Below are positions 18,084 through 26,806 of a DNA stretch of 55,480 nt, piece after piece. Positions within the stretch are counted from its first letter, which is position 1; each line of letters opens with the position of its first letter. Source of the DNA: Rickettsiales bacterium (GTDB lineage Bacteria > Pseudomonadota > Alphaproteobacteria > Rickettsiales > JABSSG01). The notes beneath the pieces were generated by a model. That model was not told the DNA's origin and made no database searches. It saw nothing but the letters and a program-made list of their open reading frames with translations. Where the stretch lies: assembly GCA_013214525.1 (NCBI GenBank), contig JABSSG010000030.1, positions 1 through 55,480 of the forward strand. Reading direction: 5' to 3'. The position numbers and the translations under genes were made by a program.

Positions 18084-18173
18084 GGATGGGTGGTCGAGTG
18101 GTCTAAGGCACCGGTCTTGAAAACCGGCGTATGTTTGCGCATACCGTGGGTTCGAATCCCACCCCATCCGCCA
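18084..18173 (+). tRNA. tRNA-Ser (UGA)
   Basis: The 90-base gene folds as a class II tRNA: acceptor GGATGGG pairing with CCCATCC, anticodon stem CCGGT/ACCGG around the loop CTTGAAA with anticodon TGA at 18118-18120, a long variable arm (GTATGTTTGCGCATAC), T arm with GTTCGAATC, and an encoded CCA at 18171-18173. It reads UCA and other UCN codons. Confidence 0.98.
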
Positions 18174-18187
18174 ATCTTTTTCAGATT

Positions 18188-18350
18188 TATACTAATCGTA
18201 GTTGAAGAATCCTAGTTTTAAAGACAGAAAATGAAATTAATATCAAGTTTAAAAATTTACAAATATCGTTGATATTTAAGACATTTTTAAATGAAGATAG
18301 TAGTTTCATTTTCAAACTTAAAAACCGGAGGCTTCAGGCATGATTAGTAT
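18188..18350. mobile_element. 163-bp MITE-like element, long form (copy 1)
   Basis: The element begins TATACTAATCGTAGTTGAAG and ends with GCTTCAGGCATGATTAGTAT, so its ends are inverted repeats. It is nearly identical along its whole length to 51507-51670 on the same strand (I count only about a dozen differences, mostly at the ends). It contains no open reading frame of note and lies 14 bases after tRNA-Ser and 25 bases before the bamD stop. The ends match the short palindromic elements elsewhere in the window. Confidence 0.85.
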
Positions 18351-18375
18351 GCACTAATTAAGGCACAACCAAACT

Positions 18376-19236
18376 TTAGAATTTCTTCTTAGAAGTATCT
18401 TTTAATAATTCATAACTATACTTATACCACTTACTCTTTGGATAATTATGACCAAGAACGGCAGCATATTTTTGTGCTTCTTTTTTTATTCCTAAAAACA
18501 AATATGCCTCTACTAATCTGAATAAAGCTTCTTCGACTTGTGAAGTAGTAGAATATTTTGATACAACATTTTTAAATCTTGCTATCGCTGAAGACACTTC
18601 ATCTTTATTAAGATAATATCTACCTATAACCATTTCATGTGCTGCTAGATGGTCATCAACTAAAGCTAGTTTTGTCTTGGCATCTTGTGCGTATTCAGAC
18701 TTAGGAAATCTTGAAATAACTTCTAAAAAAGCTTCTTTTGCTTTCTTTGTCATAGATTGATCTCTCTGAGGTAAAGCTATCTGTGAATAATATGCTAGTG
18801 CTTTCATATAATAAGCATAGGGAATATAAGATGACACAGGATGTGTTTTAACATAATTTTCAACAGAGAAAATTACTGAATCATAATCCTTAAGTAAATA
18901 ATTAGAGTATATCTCCATTATATGAGCTTTATTAGCTAAAGCATAATATGGAAACTCATATGTAATCCTAGAAAATAATGTAGCTGCTTTTTTATAATCT
19001 TCCTCTTTAAGTGCATTATTTGCCTCTGAATACAAAAGCTTTGCATCTTTATGTCTATCCCCTGTTTCTGGCGTAATCTTTTTATCACCACAAGAAGCCA
19101 CCAATAATATAACTAATACAAGAGAGACTCTACATAACCTCGCACTCCTGACCAATAAATTTTGACCCTTGCATGGATCTATTCCACGACAGTTTCTCCG
19201 TTTTCTAAGGATAAATTTATTTAAAAAATTCTTCAT
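18376..19236 (-). CDS. bamD: outer-membrane assembly lipoprotein BamD
   Basis: The 286-residue protein has the BamD pattern: a lipoprotein signal ending VASC (lipid-bearing Cys49), then five TPR-like helical pairs (AKLLYSEANNALKEEDYKKA, then YPYYALANKAHIM-like region and later units). BamD is an essential periplasm-facing part of the BAM complex that folds outer-membrane barrels such as the one at 9.1 kb. The ATG at 19236 has AGGAG 5 bases upstream, so this is the start. That makes an unusually long pre-lipobox region of 48 residues, with an Arg/Cys-rich stretch (residues 11-36) of atypical codons between MKNFLNKFI and the hydrophobic core; it looks like an in-frame insertion. Confidence 0.9.
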   Translation of the reverse strand: MKNFLNKFILRKRRNCRGIDPCKGQNLLVRSARLCRVSLVLVILLVASCGDKKITPETGDRHKDAKLLYSEANNALKEEDYKKAATLFSRITYEFPYYALANKAHIMEIYSNYLLKDYDSVIFSVENYVKTHPVSSYIPYAYYMKALAYYSQIALPQRDQSMTKKAKEAFLEVISRFPKSEYAQDAKTKLALVDDHLAAHEMVIGRYYLNKDEVSSAIARFKNVVSKYSTTSQVEEALFRLVEAYLFLGIKKEAQKYAAVLGHNYPKSKWYKYSYELLKDTSKKKF

Positions 19237-19408
19237 AAAACTCCTATATCTTCCTTAAAATCTATAGCAAATCTTACAAAATTCAATCATCTTTTCAATA
19301 ATAGAGCATAACTCCACTTGTTAATAATAAAATCTTTTACAGATTCACCAAATAGATTGATTTACTTGTTAAACTATTTCACAATTTAATTAATTAGAAA
19401 AATATTCC

Positions 19409-21841
19409 ATGCTTTGCTATACAAAACAAATTTTTTTTGCATTGATATTTTTATGGATTGCCTTAGTCCCAAAAGATTACATATATGCATGCGGTAATTG
19501 GTATGACCCCAGCACCTACTTTTATACTAAAAGCAATACTGCACTCCCTCTAGATAGTACCCCAGCTGGTGCACCCAACGCTTTCCCAAATGCAAAAATT
19601 AAGGTAAACGTGTCTCTATGCCAAGCGATGAATACAAATAATTGCACTAGTCTAATACTGTCTTCAGGAGATGCAAAATATGCCTGTAATGATCCAGTTA
19701 CTTCTCACACATATTTAGCACAAATTGAAACAAATAAAAAAGTATGTGATAATATGTGTGCATATGCCTATAATTGCACTTCTGAGCAAAAGAAGCTGTT
19801 GCCAGGATCCTGTGATGGTTATAAGGGACATGCTGCAAATTGTGATCCACAACTCTACTCTATAACCTATAATATGTGCCAGGCCAGTTTACAAGACAAG
19901 AGCCTAGAATATCCTGAAGCTGTTGGCATTTGTGCGTATAAATCTGATAAGTCAGGTTTTGAACAATTTATAGACGAACTTTTTTCTTGGGAATCCACTA
20001 TAATATCTTCTGCTGTTAAAGCGTCCGAGGATTTTTATGGGGGGTTAGTGAGCGGCACTATCCCTACCTATTCTGCACCAAATCACTTCAGTATTTTAGA
20101 TTGTTATCCTGTGCCAACTGGTAATCTTCCTCCTCCTTTTTGCATAGGAGAGATGAAAATATATTCTCCTCTTACAATATTACGTATTTGTACAGATGGA
20201 GAAACTCCTGTTAGAACAAAATCTGGATTTACTCAAGAATGTGTAAAACCTCTCAGTGATATGAAAAGTACTTTTATGCACCCTTGTGTAAGAGTAACTT
20301 ACAACAATCCATCAAAAGATACTTTCACATCAAATAGTGCCTCTAATTACCAAAATTATTATACAACAGACTGGAAGGAAATTCTCTATGAATACGACTC
20401 TACACAAAATATACGTTATTGCGAAATATATAATGATTATACAACTGGTGATAGCCCATTAAGCATAATATCCCCTTCTCCTTTAAAGCAAATTGGTTAT
20501 AATGATGCTAATTATACTGATGTTTGTGGAGACATTAATGAAGATGGATCAATTACTACCTTATCTCCTTCATCCATTGTAGATCAATATAATAGTGACT
20601 CACCAAGATCTCTAAAGCTACAATTTCAATGCATAGCAGAAGGCTCTTGCACACAAACTCAAAAAGATATCCTTCAACAAACACAAATTTGTGTTTATGA
20701 AGAAAGAGGTGACACGAACATTTTACAAGGTTGCGTTGATAGACCAGAAATGGATAAGCCATCAGTAAGTTTCTGTGACAGCACTATCAATGATAAAGAT
20801 AGTTCCTGTATGAAAATAACAGCTACAACTAGTTCAAATACAACAGAAAGTTATAAATTCCAAGGATCTATGAATCAATGTACAGACACTCCTACAACAG
20901 CAGAAGACTCCAATAATAGTTTTCAACTATGTACTTTAAACTCCCAAAACACTAATCCATTCGGCTTTCAAGCTATCTTAACAAACAGATGTTATATTAA
21001 TATGTCGCTTACCCCTCAAGAATCTTCAACTAAAGACATTTCTTATGCCAATATGTGTTATCAAAATAGCTCTTCTTGTGCTAAACCCACCACTCAAGGA
21101 TGTCAAAACTGTGCCATAGATGAATATTGTTTCACACCATATGATAATTCTAAAAATACTAATGGCACAGCCACAGGAGTAGAGCGGCTTTGTCTATTTA
21201 GATATACTAATACCTATACATCAGTGTCACCAAAATGGTGTAAAGATTCAGACAATACGCAAGGTTGTAATAGAGTCTGCACAACAACACAATTTGATGA
21301 CACCACAAAAAGCTATCTCAGCACACCACTACTTGACATCACAAACAGATTAGATCCTACTAAAACTATTTCTTCACCACTAACTAGTTCTTGCCCTTAC
21401 TCTAATGACATAATAACATCATCATCTGAAAATTATAGGGTACGTAACCCAGTTGAAGAAGATTTATGTGTAGATGTCTATACTGTCTATTTCAACAAAG
21501 AATGTAAAAATAACTCAGATGGAACAGCCTTCTCAACGGAAATAGCAGAGCTATGTACTAATGTGAGAGATTATTGTTCACAACTAAAAGACAACAGCAA
21601 TAACCATTATAAAAATTTCGATGAATGTCAATCTGCATTTAAAACATGCCTAACAACTACGACACCCACCGAATCACAAAAATTAGGAGATGACATCACC
21701 TATAGTTGTTGTGATCTTTTACAAATAATATCAGATGGAAATACTTCATCAAACGACAATTGTCCATCTGACAACTCCTCCTCAGAAGATCCTGTTCTTA
21801 TAGACGACAATATAACACGAACTCGTGATAGCACTTCATAA
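19409..21841 (+). CDS. large secreted cysteine-rich protein, unknown
   Basis: An 810-residue protein with an N-terminal signal peptide (hydrophobic residues 8-21, probable cleavage near IYA-C at about 28) and no other membrane segment. By my count about 47 cysteines are spread over the full length, and Ser, Thr, Asn and Asp are abundant, so it should be an exported, disulfide-rich protein. Motifs such as CQNCAIDEYCF and CNRVC recall small extracellular Cys modules but I cannot assign a domain. The tail (last 40 residues) is acidic and low-complexity. It stands alone, with the possible lipoprotein gene 159 bases downstream. A surface or secreted role at the host interface is inference. Confidence 0.75.
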   Translation: MLCYTKQIFFALIFLWIALVPKDYIYACGNWYDPSTYFYTKSNTALPLDSTPAGAPNAFPNAKIKVNVSLCQAMNTNNCTSLILSSGDAKYACNDPVTSHTYLAQIETNKKVCDNMCAYAYNCTSEQKKLLPGSCDGYKGHAANCDPQLYSITYNMCQASLQDKSLEYPEAVGICAYKSDKSGFEQFIDELFSWESTIISSAVKASEDFYGGLVSGTIPTYSAPNHFSILDCYPVPTGNLPPPFCIGEMKIYSPLTILRICTDGETPVRTKSGFTQECVKPLSDMKSTFMHPCVRVTYNNPSKDTFTSNSASNYQNYYTTDWKEILYEYDSTQNIRYCEIYNDYTTGDSPLSIISPSPLKQIGYNDANYTDVCGDINEDGSITTLSPSSIVDQYNSDSPRSLKLQFQCIAEGSCTQTQKDILQQTQICVYEERGDTNILQGCVDRPEMDKPSVSFCDSTINDKDSSCMKITATTSSNTTESYKFQGSMNQCTDTPTTAEDSNNSFQLCTLNSQNTNPFGFQAILTNRCYINMSLTPQESSTKDISYANMCYQNSSSCAKPTTQGCQNCAIDEYCFTPYDNSKNTNGTATGVERLCLFRYTNTYTSVSPKWCKDSDNTQGCNRVCTTTQFDDTTKSYLSTPLLDITNRLDPTKTISSPLTSSCPYSNDIITSSSENYRVRNPVEEDLCVDVYTVYFNKECKNNSDGTAFSTEIAELCTNVRDYCSQLKDNSNNHYKNFDECQSAFKTCLTTTTPTESQKLGDDITYSCCDLLQIISDGNTSSNDNCPSDNSSSEDPVLIDDNITRTRDSTS

Positions 21842-22000
21842 GCTCATTGTACTAATAATTATAAACTCACTCTGCAAAACTAGATATTTTTGCAACTTAA
21901 TTATCATTAAATTATAAAAAATATAAAATATATAAATATTTCTTTTATCAAAAATAAATATTTTCTGTATTTTCGCCGCTGAATTATTGAGAGGTGTTAT

Positions 22001-22789
22001 ATGAAAATAAAATTAAAATTATTGATTCTATCTTTTTGTTTCCTATCTTGCTTAGAGTCAAAATCAAAAGAAAATATACTTTGCACTACCCCTATTATAA
22101 ATGAAAAAATAAACACTAAATATGCAGGTAATAAAGAAATAACAGACATTTGGCAAGAATTACAAACAAAATTTGTGGTAAGGAAAAAAGGATCTGATGC
22201 TAAAGCAAGACCACCAATGGTAAAAATACAATATATAGTGGAATCAGCGATTACCAATTTATTAGAAGAGGGCGAAATAAAATATTCTAAAGCAGTAATT
22301 TATACCCCCTTACCTTCAACTCCCCTTAGAGCAAATACATTTAATGTAGATACACTTGTCAGAAAAGATTTTTTTCAAGATCTGAATAGAGTGGAAACAA
22401 TTACCATAAGACGAGATTCTTTACAAAAATATCTAGCAAATGGTGGAATATTATATAATGTCCACAACTCAATTACCAAGGAACATCAGTATAATATCCC
22501 TGGGTTAAATGTCTATAAGGATAATGTTATTAAATATCAAACCCTCACTGATATAGAAAGCGATATAAATACACGCTACACTGGAGCAAGCTATATTGCA
22601 GAATGTAAAAATGGCACAAAAATGTTCTTTGCTATTAAAGGAAGACAAGCTCATGATACTAGAAAAAAACAATGGGTGCTATATTATGGAGAACTCAAAA
22701 AAGGGAAGGATAGTAGAAAATTAAATTATTATTTTAAAAAGGTTCAAAATATTTACGAAGAAGCTGATATTTCCTTTGATTTCGAATAA
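22001..22789 (+). CDS. exported protein, possible lipoprotein
   Basis: A 262-residue protein preceded by a good ribosome binding site (GAGAGG, 7 bases before ATG). The N-terminus is a signal peptide with Lys residues, a hydrophobic run and FLSC, which may be a lipobox with the modified Cys at about residue 17; the FLS ahead of it is not an ideal lipobox. The rest is soluble, lysine-rich, with a segment rich in charged residues (YYGELKKGKDSRKLNYYFKK). I recognise no family. It may share a transcript with the large cysteine-rich protein upstream, though the 159-base gap is long. Confidence 0.65.
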   Translation: MKIKLKLLILSFCFLSCLESKSKENILCTTPIINEKINTKYAGNKEITDIWQELQTKFVVRKKGSDAKARPPMVKIQYIVESAITNLLEEGEIKYSKAVIYTPLPSTPLRANTFNVDTLVRKDFFQDLNRVETITIRRDSLQKYLANGGILYNVHNSITKEHQYNIPGLNVYKDNVIKYQTLTDIESDINTRYTGASYIAECKNGTKMFFAIKGRQAHDTRKKQWVLYYGELKKGKDSRKLNYYFKKVQNIYEEADISFDFE

Positions 22790-22872
22790 TTTATGTAAAT
22801 AATAATTAACAATAATCTTACTTATAGACGATAGAACACCTGTATGCTACTATAGAAAAAATTTTTCTCTAT

Positions 22873-23295
22873 ATGATAACTTGTTCTAAAAGAATAACAT
22901 TTGAAGCTGCACACCGCATTGTTGGGCATGAAGGAGGATGCAAATTTCTCCATGGTCATAGATATATTTGTGAATTCACATTCACTGCTGAATCTCTAGA
23001 TAAACTTGGGTTAGTAATAGACTTTTCAACCATTAAAAAAATCATGGGAAATTGGGTTAAAACAAATCTAGATCATACTGTAATCCTTTGGAAGCAAGAT
23101 AAAGAATTGATAAATGCAATAGAAAAATGCACAAAACAAAAAATATATCAATTGCCTAATAATGCTTCAGCAGAAAATCTAGCAACACATTTATTACATG
23201 ATATATGCCCAAAACTATTTGAAAACCATAGGGCTCGTTGCATCAAAATTACAATAGAAGAAACCGAAGCTAACAAATGCTGTATAACATTATAA
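22873..23295 (+). CDS. queD: 6-carboxy-tetrahydropterin synthase (QueD)
   Basis: A 140-residue member of the 6-pyruvoyl-tetrahydropterin synthase family. The zinc-binding histidines are in FEAAHRI and in FLHGHRY, where the Cys of GGCKFLHGH is the catalytic Cys; ETEANKC near the C-terminus matches the family signature around the substrate-binding Glu. It makes the second intermediate of queuosine synthesis from GTP. No other queuosine gene is in the window, so the pathway context must lie elsewhere. Length is normal. Confidence 0.9.
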   Translation: MITCSKRITFEAAHRIVGHEGGCKFLHGHRYICEFTFTAESLDKLGLVIDFSTIKKIMGNWVKTNLDHTVILWKQDKELINAIEKCTKQKIYQLPNNASAENLATHLLHDICPKLFENHRARCIKITIEETEANKCCITL

Positions 23296-23300
23296 TTTAA

Positions 23301-23348
23301 GATTTTTCTGTCTCAGAAACTAGGACTTCTCAAGTACGAGGAGTATAA
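23301..23348. repeat. short palindromic element, type A end
   Basis: The stretch carries TTTTCTGTC near its left side and CTTCTCAAGTACGAGGAGTA followed by TA at its right, matching the right half of 25261-25332. It fills the gap between queD and the convergent coiled-coil gene, ending at that gene's stop codon, and could serve both as transcription end. Confidence 0.55.
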
Positions 23349-23690
23349 CTAGATAGAAGATTTAAAAAATATTGTGATAATTATACTGATAAGCAACGGC
23401 AATAACCACTTCAGTATATCATGTTTAATTGATATTATTTCCCCTTTTAACCTCTCCTCCGTAGATTTCATTTCTCCTTTCAATATTTCTTCTGTAGATT
23501 TAATTTCTCCCCTTAATTTTTCCTCTATAACTTTTACTTGATCTCTAGTCGCCAACTTAGAAAAGTCATGTGATCTACTTTTACTAACAACTTCAACAAT
23601 AGATTCTGCTTGAGATTCCTTTATACCTTTTTCCATAAGAAATTTTATGGATTTATGTGTATCAAAATTCATCGGCACTTCTTCTCTCAT
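23349..23690 (-). CDS. coiled-coil membrane protein (DUF1640/CCDC90-like)
   Basis: A 113-residue protein: an N-terminal helical part (IKFLMEKGIKESQAESIVEV), a central coiled coil and a C-terminal transmembrane helix (about residues 93-109) ending in Lys. The coil contains a short duplication, EIKSTEEILKGEMKSTEERL, also visible in DNA. The arrangement matches the bacterial relatives of mitochondrial CCDC90/MCUR1 (DUF1640), which trimerise at membranes; the bacterial function is unknown. A Met at residue 7 (23672) is an alternative start. The family recognition is moderately sure. Confidence 0.65.
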   Translation of the reverse strand: MREEVPMNFDTHKSIKFLMEKGIKESQAESIVEVVSKSRSHDFSKLATRDQVKVIEEKLRGEIKSTEEILKGEMKSTEERLKGEIISIKHDILKWLLPLLISIIITIFFKSSI

Positions 23691-23850
23691 CTAACGCTCT
23701 CCTTTAATAATATACACATTTATACAAAAAAGGTAAATTTATTGCAATCTTTTAATTCTAAATTACAATTACAGAAATTATAACATACTTTTTGACTATT
23801 AAACGCTATAACCATCATACTTTCCAAGTCAGCTGAGTATATACTCTCAA

Positions 23851-24584
23851 TTAAAATCTTCTCTTTTCTAAAAAACTTAAAACTTTTTTTGCAGTAAAGT
23901 TGAAAAATAAAATTAAGCTATGAGAAGCTGGAATAACAATATGATCCTTCATCCCTGCTAATTTAGTTGATTCTATTGAAACCATGCCATCATGAGGTTT
24001 CCTTATTATCAGATAAGTAAAAGGACTTAAACTTCCCCTTCCTGCAATAATACCCAGATCAAATTTTATATTTTGTTTTAATTCTCTATGTATATAGGAT
24101 TTTTTATCAGTGCCAATCTGTTGACCAATTGAACCACCTATAAATTTATAAATGTAATTAAAATATTTTTTTAAAAAATCAACAAGTTCACTACCATGAT
24201 TCGGAGGGGCTATCATCACTACCTTACCTAATTTAAGCAACGGATTGATATCTAAATACCTACGAAGTATAAGCCCACCAGATGAATATGTTACAAAATG
24301 AATCTTCTTTTTAGGATCTATACAATACTCTTTTATAACTTACTTAGAAATAGCTTAACCACTTCATCAATAGAATAACTTCTAGGGTTATATTCAAAAC
24401 TTAATAGATTATATTTCGCCCCATTTAAAGCATTCTTTATTGTATTCATAGCAAATGGAAATTGATAAACAGGATATATCAACACCACATAATCTCCCTT
24501 ATTACCAACAGAAACACATTTTATTGGCGCAGAAGACTCCTCTTTACTAAAAATCTTTCTTACAACAGCTTCAAATAAAAACAC
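23851..24584 (-). pseudogene. alpha/beta hydrolase, frameshifted
   Basis: Two minus-strand frames make up one alpha/beta hydrolase. The first (24584-24333, GTG start directly after lolA) encodes the N-terminal strand region; the second frame continues from about 24338 through VTYSSGGLILRRYLDIN (nucleophile elbow, normally HSLGG or similar), KVVMIAPPNHGSE, and the acid/His region ending DHIVIPASHSLI. The protein type is common in proteobacteria next to other envelope genes. The frames are offset by one base near 24333-24345; adding one base would restore LSKLIKEYCIDPKKKIHFV. The elbow also reads YSSGG rather than HSxGG, but Ser remains. Either a real pseudogene or a sequencing error. Confidence 0.75.
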
Positions 24585-24585
24585 A

Positions 24586-25164
24586 TCAAGATCTAAATAA
24601 ATTCTTATCTAAAGATTTATAAAGTATGACAGAATTGATAAAAATACGCAAAGACTCTTTTAATTCTACCGAAACAAGTTTTAAAGGTTTTTTATTAAAT
24701 GTTATGATAAGAGTTTCATCTTTTGAATAATGTTTTTTTTTAATCTCTAACATAACTTTATTACCTCTGCTACCAAATGATTCTAAATAGTAATCAGATG
24801 AGTTATTAAGGAAGTTTACATTTGGAGAAATCAAAAAATAAATGAGAGAATCTCGCGTTTTATATTCCGATCTCTGATCTAATTCTTTGTCATGATAAAA
24901 AATCCTACTACCATTAAACACTATAGTAATTCTTTTAGGATCTTGATATTCCCATCTAAGTTTACCAGGTCTTGATAGCAAAAATTTACCTCGTTGAATA
25001 TTATTATTTGTATCTATCTGAACAAATTTTGCTGCAATATATTTTAAAGAATTAAGATAATTTTGTATTTTTATAAGCTGTTCTCTATCATTACAATAAG
25101 CCGAACTACTTACCACACATAATAAGAATAGAACAATAATTTGTGGAATCTTTTTATTAATCAT
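24586..25164 (-). CDS. lolA: outer-membrane lipoprotein carrier LolA
   Basis: A 192-residue periplasmic protein with a signal peptide (hydrophobic residues 7-22, cleavage near AYC/ND) and a LolA-type half-barrel pattern: YIAAKFVQIDTNNNIQRGKF, SRPGKLRWEYQDP, and KPLKLVSVELKES. LolA carries mature lipoproteins from the inner to the outer membrane, which fits with lgt, lnt and bamD in the same window. The hydrolase pseudogene starts 1 base after its stop, so the two were probably co-transcribed. Confidence 0.85.
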   Translation of the reverse strand: MINKKIPQIIVLFLLCVVSSSAYCNDREQLIKIQNYLNSLKYIAAKFVQIDTNNNIQRGKFLLSRPGKLRWEYQDPKRITIVFNGSRIFYHDKELDQRSEYKTRDSLIYFLISPNVNFLNNSSDYYLESFGSRGNKVMLEIKKKHYSKDETLIITFNKKPLKLVSVELKESLRIFINSVILYKSLDKNLFRS

Positions 25165-25260
25165 TTTAATATATTATATTACTTACATCGATAAGTTAAA
25201 ACTGATCTTATAATATATGTTTGATATAAGAAACGCCTATTTTAAAAGAGCAATAGTAAA

Positions 25261-25332
25261 TATACTCCTCGTACTTGAAGATTACGATATTTTAAGACAG
25301 AAAATAGGAATGTTCAAGTACGAGAAGTATAT
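25261..25332. mobile_element. 72-bp short palindromic element with 19-bp terminal inverted repeats
   Basis: The left end TATACTCCTCGTACTTGAA is the reverse complement of the right end TTCAAGTACGAGAAGTATA with a single mismatch. The interior carries TTTTAAGACAGAAAAT, also present in the left part of the long elements (18188-18350, 51507-51670). It lies in the gap between the divergent lolA and DUF4239 genes. Confidence 0.8.
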
Positions 25333-25440
25333 CTTAGTTTAAGAAAAAACATAAAACTTCTATCTATGCAGTATGCTTATTTAATACAATATATTATAAT
25401 CTATATTTAAGGAATAAATTCCAAAACATAAAGAATTATT

Positions 25441-26226
25441 ATGATTATAGATTTCCTTTCCTCTTGGCATGTTTATCTAACATCAATGTCTATTGCTGTA
25501 AGCTTATCCTTACTGTTTCACTATGCTTTTTCCAAAGTATCTATTTCTTTTGCACGAAACATGAGTGCTCTAAGGAAAGCCTCATTTATTGCCAATTCTA
25601 TCAATACATTATACGCTCTATTAATTGGCTTTGTGGTAATTACTTTGTGGAACGATTTTTCTAGAATCCAACAATTAATATCACAAGAAGCCTCTGCAAT
25701 TGCTTTTGCAACACATGTACGCACTTCTTATCCAGCAATAAAGAATAATAAAAAAATAACTGAAGCACTTAGATCTTATATTGATTTTCTACCTAATAAT
25801 AAACAACCAAGAATACTTGATGAGGAACACTTACTAGAACTACATAGTGCTTATAAGCTACTAAATTTACTTAGTAATGTAACTCCTAAAAATGAACAGG
25901 AATTTATCTTATATTCACGTTTGGAATCGAAGATTATTAAAGGAATTGATTCTAAAAGAGAAAGATTATCTTTAAATAATCAATTACCTGTACCTATGTT
26001 AGTAATTTTATTTGGTGGCGGCATAATAGTTCTTTTTGTTGCTTGTATTGCATATGATATAAAAAATAATCTTTATTTTATGTTAGGACATCTAGCTATA
26101 GCTGTATTTATTGGTTTTTATCTAGCACTAGCTATAGATTTAGATACCCCTTATTCATTAAATATTGGATATATGCATTTAAGCTCTTCTCCTTATATAG
26201 AAGAAATTATAAAGCAACTATCTTAG
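25441..26226 (+). CDS. DUF4239 membrane protein (bestrophin-like)
   Basis: A 261-residue integral membrane protein with four hydrophobic segments: two in the N-terminal 75 residues and two near the C-terminus (about 185-230). A soluble helical region lies between. The segment LWNDFSRIQQLISQEASAIA after the second helix is characteristic of DUF4239, a family sometimes compared with bestrophin channels. The function is unknown. The promoter probably lies near the repeat at 25.3 kb. No operon partner is close: rlmH starts 55 bases later and may be co-transcribed. Confidence 0.75.
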   Translation: MIIDFLSSWHVYLTSMSIAVSLSLLFHYAFSKVSISFARNMSALRKASFIANSINTLYALLIGFVVITLWNDFSRIQQLISQEASAIAFATHVRTSYPAIKNNKKITEALRSYIDFLPNNKQPRILDEEHLLELHSAYKLLNLLSNVTPKNEQEFILYSRLESKIIKGIDSKRERLSLNNQLPVPMLVILFGGGIIVLFVACIAYDIKNNLYFMLGHLAIAVFIGFYLALAIDLDTPYSLNIGYMHLSSSPYIEEIIKQLS

Positions 26227-26281
26227 ATTACTTATAACCCAATTAAGGTTTATACTATCATTTTATGCAATAATTTAAGTT

Positions 26282-26722
26282 ATGAAGTTCATAATAATTT
26301 CAGTAGGAAAAATTCCTAATAACGCCCCTGAACACGATATCATTCAGGAATATCAAAAAAAACTCCCTTGGAAAATAGAGTTTAAAGAACTCAAAGCAGA
26401 AAATAATCTTAAAAAAACAGCTCAAAAAATGTTGCTCTCAATTGACAAAAAAGACTTGCCTATATTGTTAGATACGACAGGAAAACATTATTCATCCGAA
26501 GATTTTGCATCCTATTTAAATAATTTAAATAACACAGGTATTAATAGAATTGCTTTATTAATAGGAGGAGCTGAAGGTGTACATAAAAACATTTCTGATG
26601 CTATACAGAATGTTATCTCATTAGGTCACATGACATACTCACATAAACTAGCAAAAATAATACTTGTAGAACAGCTTTATAGATCTTGGGCTATTTTATC
26701 TAATCACCCTTACCCTAAGTGA
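26282..26722 (+). CDS. rlmH: 23S rRNA (pseudouridine1915-N3)-methyltransferase RlmH
   Basis: A 146-residue SPOUT methyltransferase. The trefoil-knot SAM-binding loop is LLIGGAEGVH, and the C-terminal signature is intact in two pieces: SLGHMTYSHKLAKIILVEQL and YRSWAILSNHPYPK. RlmH methylates pseudouridine 1915 in helix 69 of 23S rRNA on assembled ribosomes. The last His of the canonical NHPYHK is Pro here; the rest is standard. Length is close to normal (about 155). Confidence 0.94.
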   Translation: MKFIIISVGKIPNNAPEHDIIQEYQKKLPWKIEFKELKAENNLKKTAQKMLLSIDKKDLPILLDTTGKHYSSEDFASYLNNLNNTGINRIALLIGGAEGVHKNISDAIQNVISLGHMTYSHKLAKIILVEQLYRSWAILSNHPYPK

Positions 26723-26806
26723 AATTTGTAAAAAGATACTTTACATAGAGAATAACAATGCTATTCTTCTGTTAAATATTATTTAACATTATCTACTATA
26801 CATTAC

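Noticed and set aside
23818-23846. Possible further copy of the short palindromic element (CAAGTCAGCTGAGTATA)
   Set aside because: Only a degenerate match to one end; too weak to list.
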